In this document: one piece after another, positions 63,653 to 64,000 of the stretch
Layout: each line of letters begins with the position of its first letter
How positions within the stretch are numbered: the stretch's first letter is position 1
DNA from: Asticcacaulis sp. AC460
GTDB taxonomy: Bacteria > Pseudomonadota > Alphaproteobacteria > Caulobacterales > Caulobacteraceae
Length of the DNA: 64,000 nt
Assembly: GCF_000495795.1 (NCBI RefSeq)
Contig: NZ_AWGD01000039.1
Location: forward strand, 1-64,000
Reading direction: 5' to 3'
The notes under the pieces: model-generated
The model's input: the letters and a program-made list of their open reading frames with translations, nothing else
The model's database searches: none
Told to the model about the DNA's origin: nothing
Translations under genes and position numbers: made by a program

Positions 63653-64000
63653 CTAATGCGCCGCCGCCTCGATCACCTCTACGACCGCTTCAGGCTGTGA
63701 AATCAAGCCGGCATGGCTGGCCTTGACCTCGACCGTGGTGGCCTTCATCCGGCCGGCAAACAGATGTTGTACCTGCGCCGGGATCGTCCGGTCCTCGGTC
63801 ATTACCGCGTAGAAGGTGGGCTTGACCTTCCAGGCGGCGACCACCGATGCCGTACCAAAGCTGGCGGAGTTGACCGGCCTTTGGCGCGCGGCCAGCGCCT
63901 GGGCTTCGTCCACCGGCAGGTCGCCGGCAAACACCGCCGGGAACGCAGCCGGGTCGATCGTCAGATAGCCCCGGTTGTCCGGACGTATCGCCTTGACGCC
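63653..64000 (-). CDS. Alpha/beta hydrolase, C-terminal part only
   Basis: The frame runs off the right edge, so the N-terminus (with any nucleophile serine) is missing. The visible 115 residues include YLTIDPAAFPAVFAGDLP, a cap-like helical stretch (DEAQALAARQRPVNSASFG), the strand before the acid (PTFYAVMTEDRTIPAQVQHLFAGRM, likely acid D in EDRTIP) and the catalytic histidine in VKASHAGLISQPEAVVEVI. It resembles the secreted alpha/beta hydrolases annotated near haloperoxidase/esterase groups. Substrate unknown. Confidence 0.75.
   Translation of the reverse strand, partial: GVKAIRPDNRGYLTIDPAAFPAVFAGDLPVDEAQALAARQRPVNSASFGTASVVAAWKVKPTFYAVMTEDRTIPAQVQHLFAGRMKATTVEVKASHAGLISQPEAVVEVIEAAAH

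Overview
The window is GC-rich chromosomal DNA from an alphaproteobacterium. The best guess is a Caulobacteraceae member close to Asticcacaulis or Caulobacter. This rests on a xylXBCD-type Weimberg operon whose proteins match, from memory, the Caulobacter crescentus proteins; a dnaG-rpoD pair of alphaproteobacterial type; an IbpA-like Hsp20 with a ROSE-like leader; and many GTG/TTG starts. No species was verified by a search. No rRNA, tRNA, CRISPR array, prophage or transposase gene was seen.

Left part (1-16.3 kb): the 3' end of a Calx-beta/RTX-type secreted protein, a CHASE4-GGDEF-EAL cyclic-di-GMP enzyme, a glutathione S-transferase, prfA with a MOSC protein, gpmA, a DUF559 nuclease unit bounded by 62-bp inverted repeats and joined in frame to a RibD-like deaminase, a pentapeptide-repeat protein with a TfoX-N protein, hsp20, a DUF2306 membrane protein divergent from a membrane-bound AraC regulator, trxB, an ELM1-like protein and greA with a structured leader.

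Middle (16.6-40 kb): a large multispanning membrane protein, two tandem DUF6438/ankyrin proteins, carB and carA separated by vapBC, a degenerate LytM protein and an orphan response regulator, then a YbjQ protein, an RTX protein in one operon with a NarL-type two-component system, a secreted Gfo/Idh/MocA protein, and dnaG-rpoD. DnaG has lost all four zinc ligands of its N-terminal finger. A five-codon open frame with a Shine-Dalgarno overlaps the rpoD start.

Right part (40-64 kb): a tightly coupled GntR/ABC/serine-hydrolase operon with a probable leaderless first gene; five small lipoproteins of two paralogous types around a periplasmic TPR-like protein; then a carbohydrate locus. This has an SGNH acetylesterase (CE20-like) and a GH29 fucosidase transcribed leftward, a LacI regulator, xylX-xylB-xylC-xylD (Weimberg xylose oxidation without xylA), a sugar/H+ symporter (xylE), an aldose 1-epimerase, and a convergent GH95 alpha-L-fucosidase. 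Together these suggest removal of acetyl and fucosyl groups from a xylose-containing plant polymer (xyloglucan is the best fit), then uptake and oxidation of xylose toward 2-oxoglutarate. LacI-type palindromes lie upstream of xylX, xylE and the esterase gene.

Dispersed repeats are prominent: REP-like palindromes around DUF559, three copies of a CCCCTCC...GGAGG repeat, two identical 63-bp repeats, a 141-bp imperfect palindrome, a 31-bp perfect inverted repeat, and GGGGCC-type terminators.
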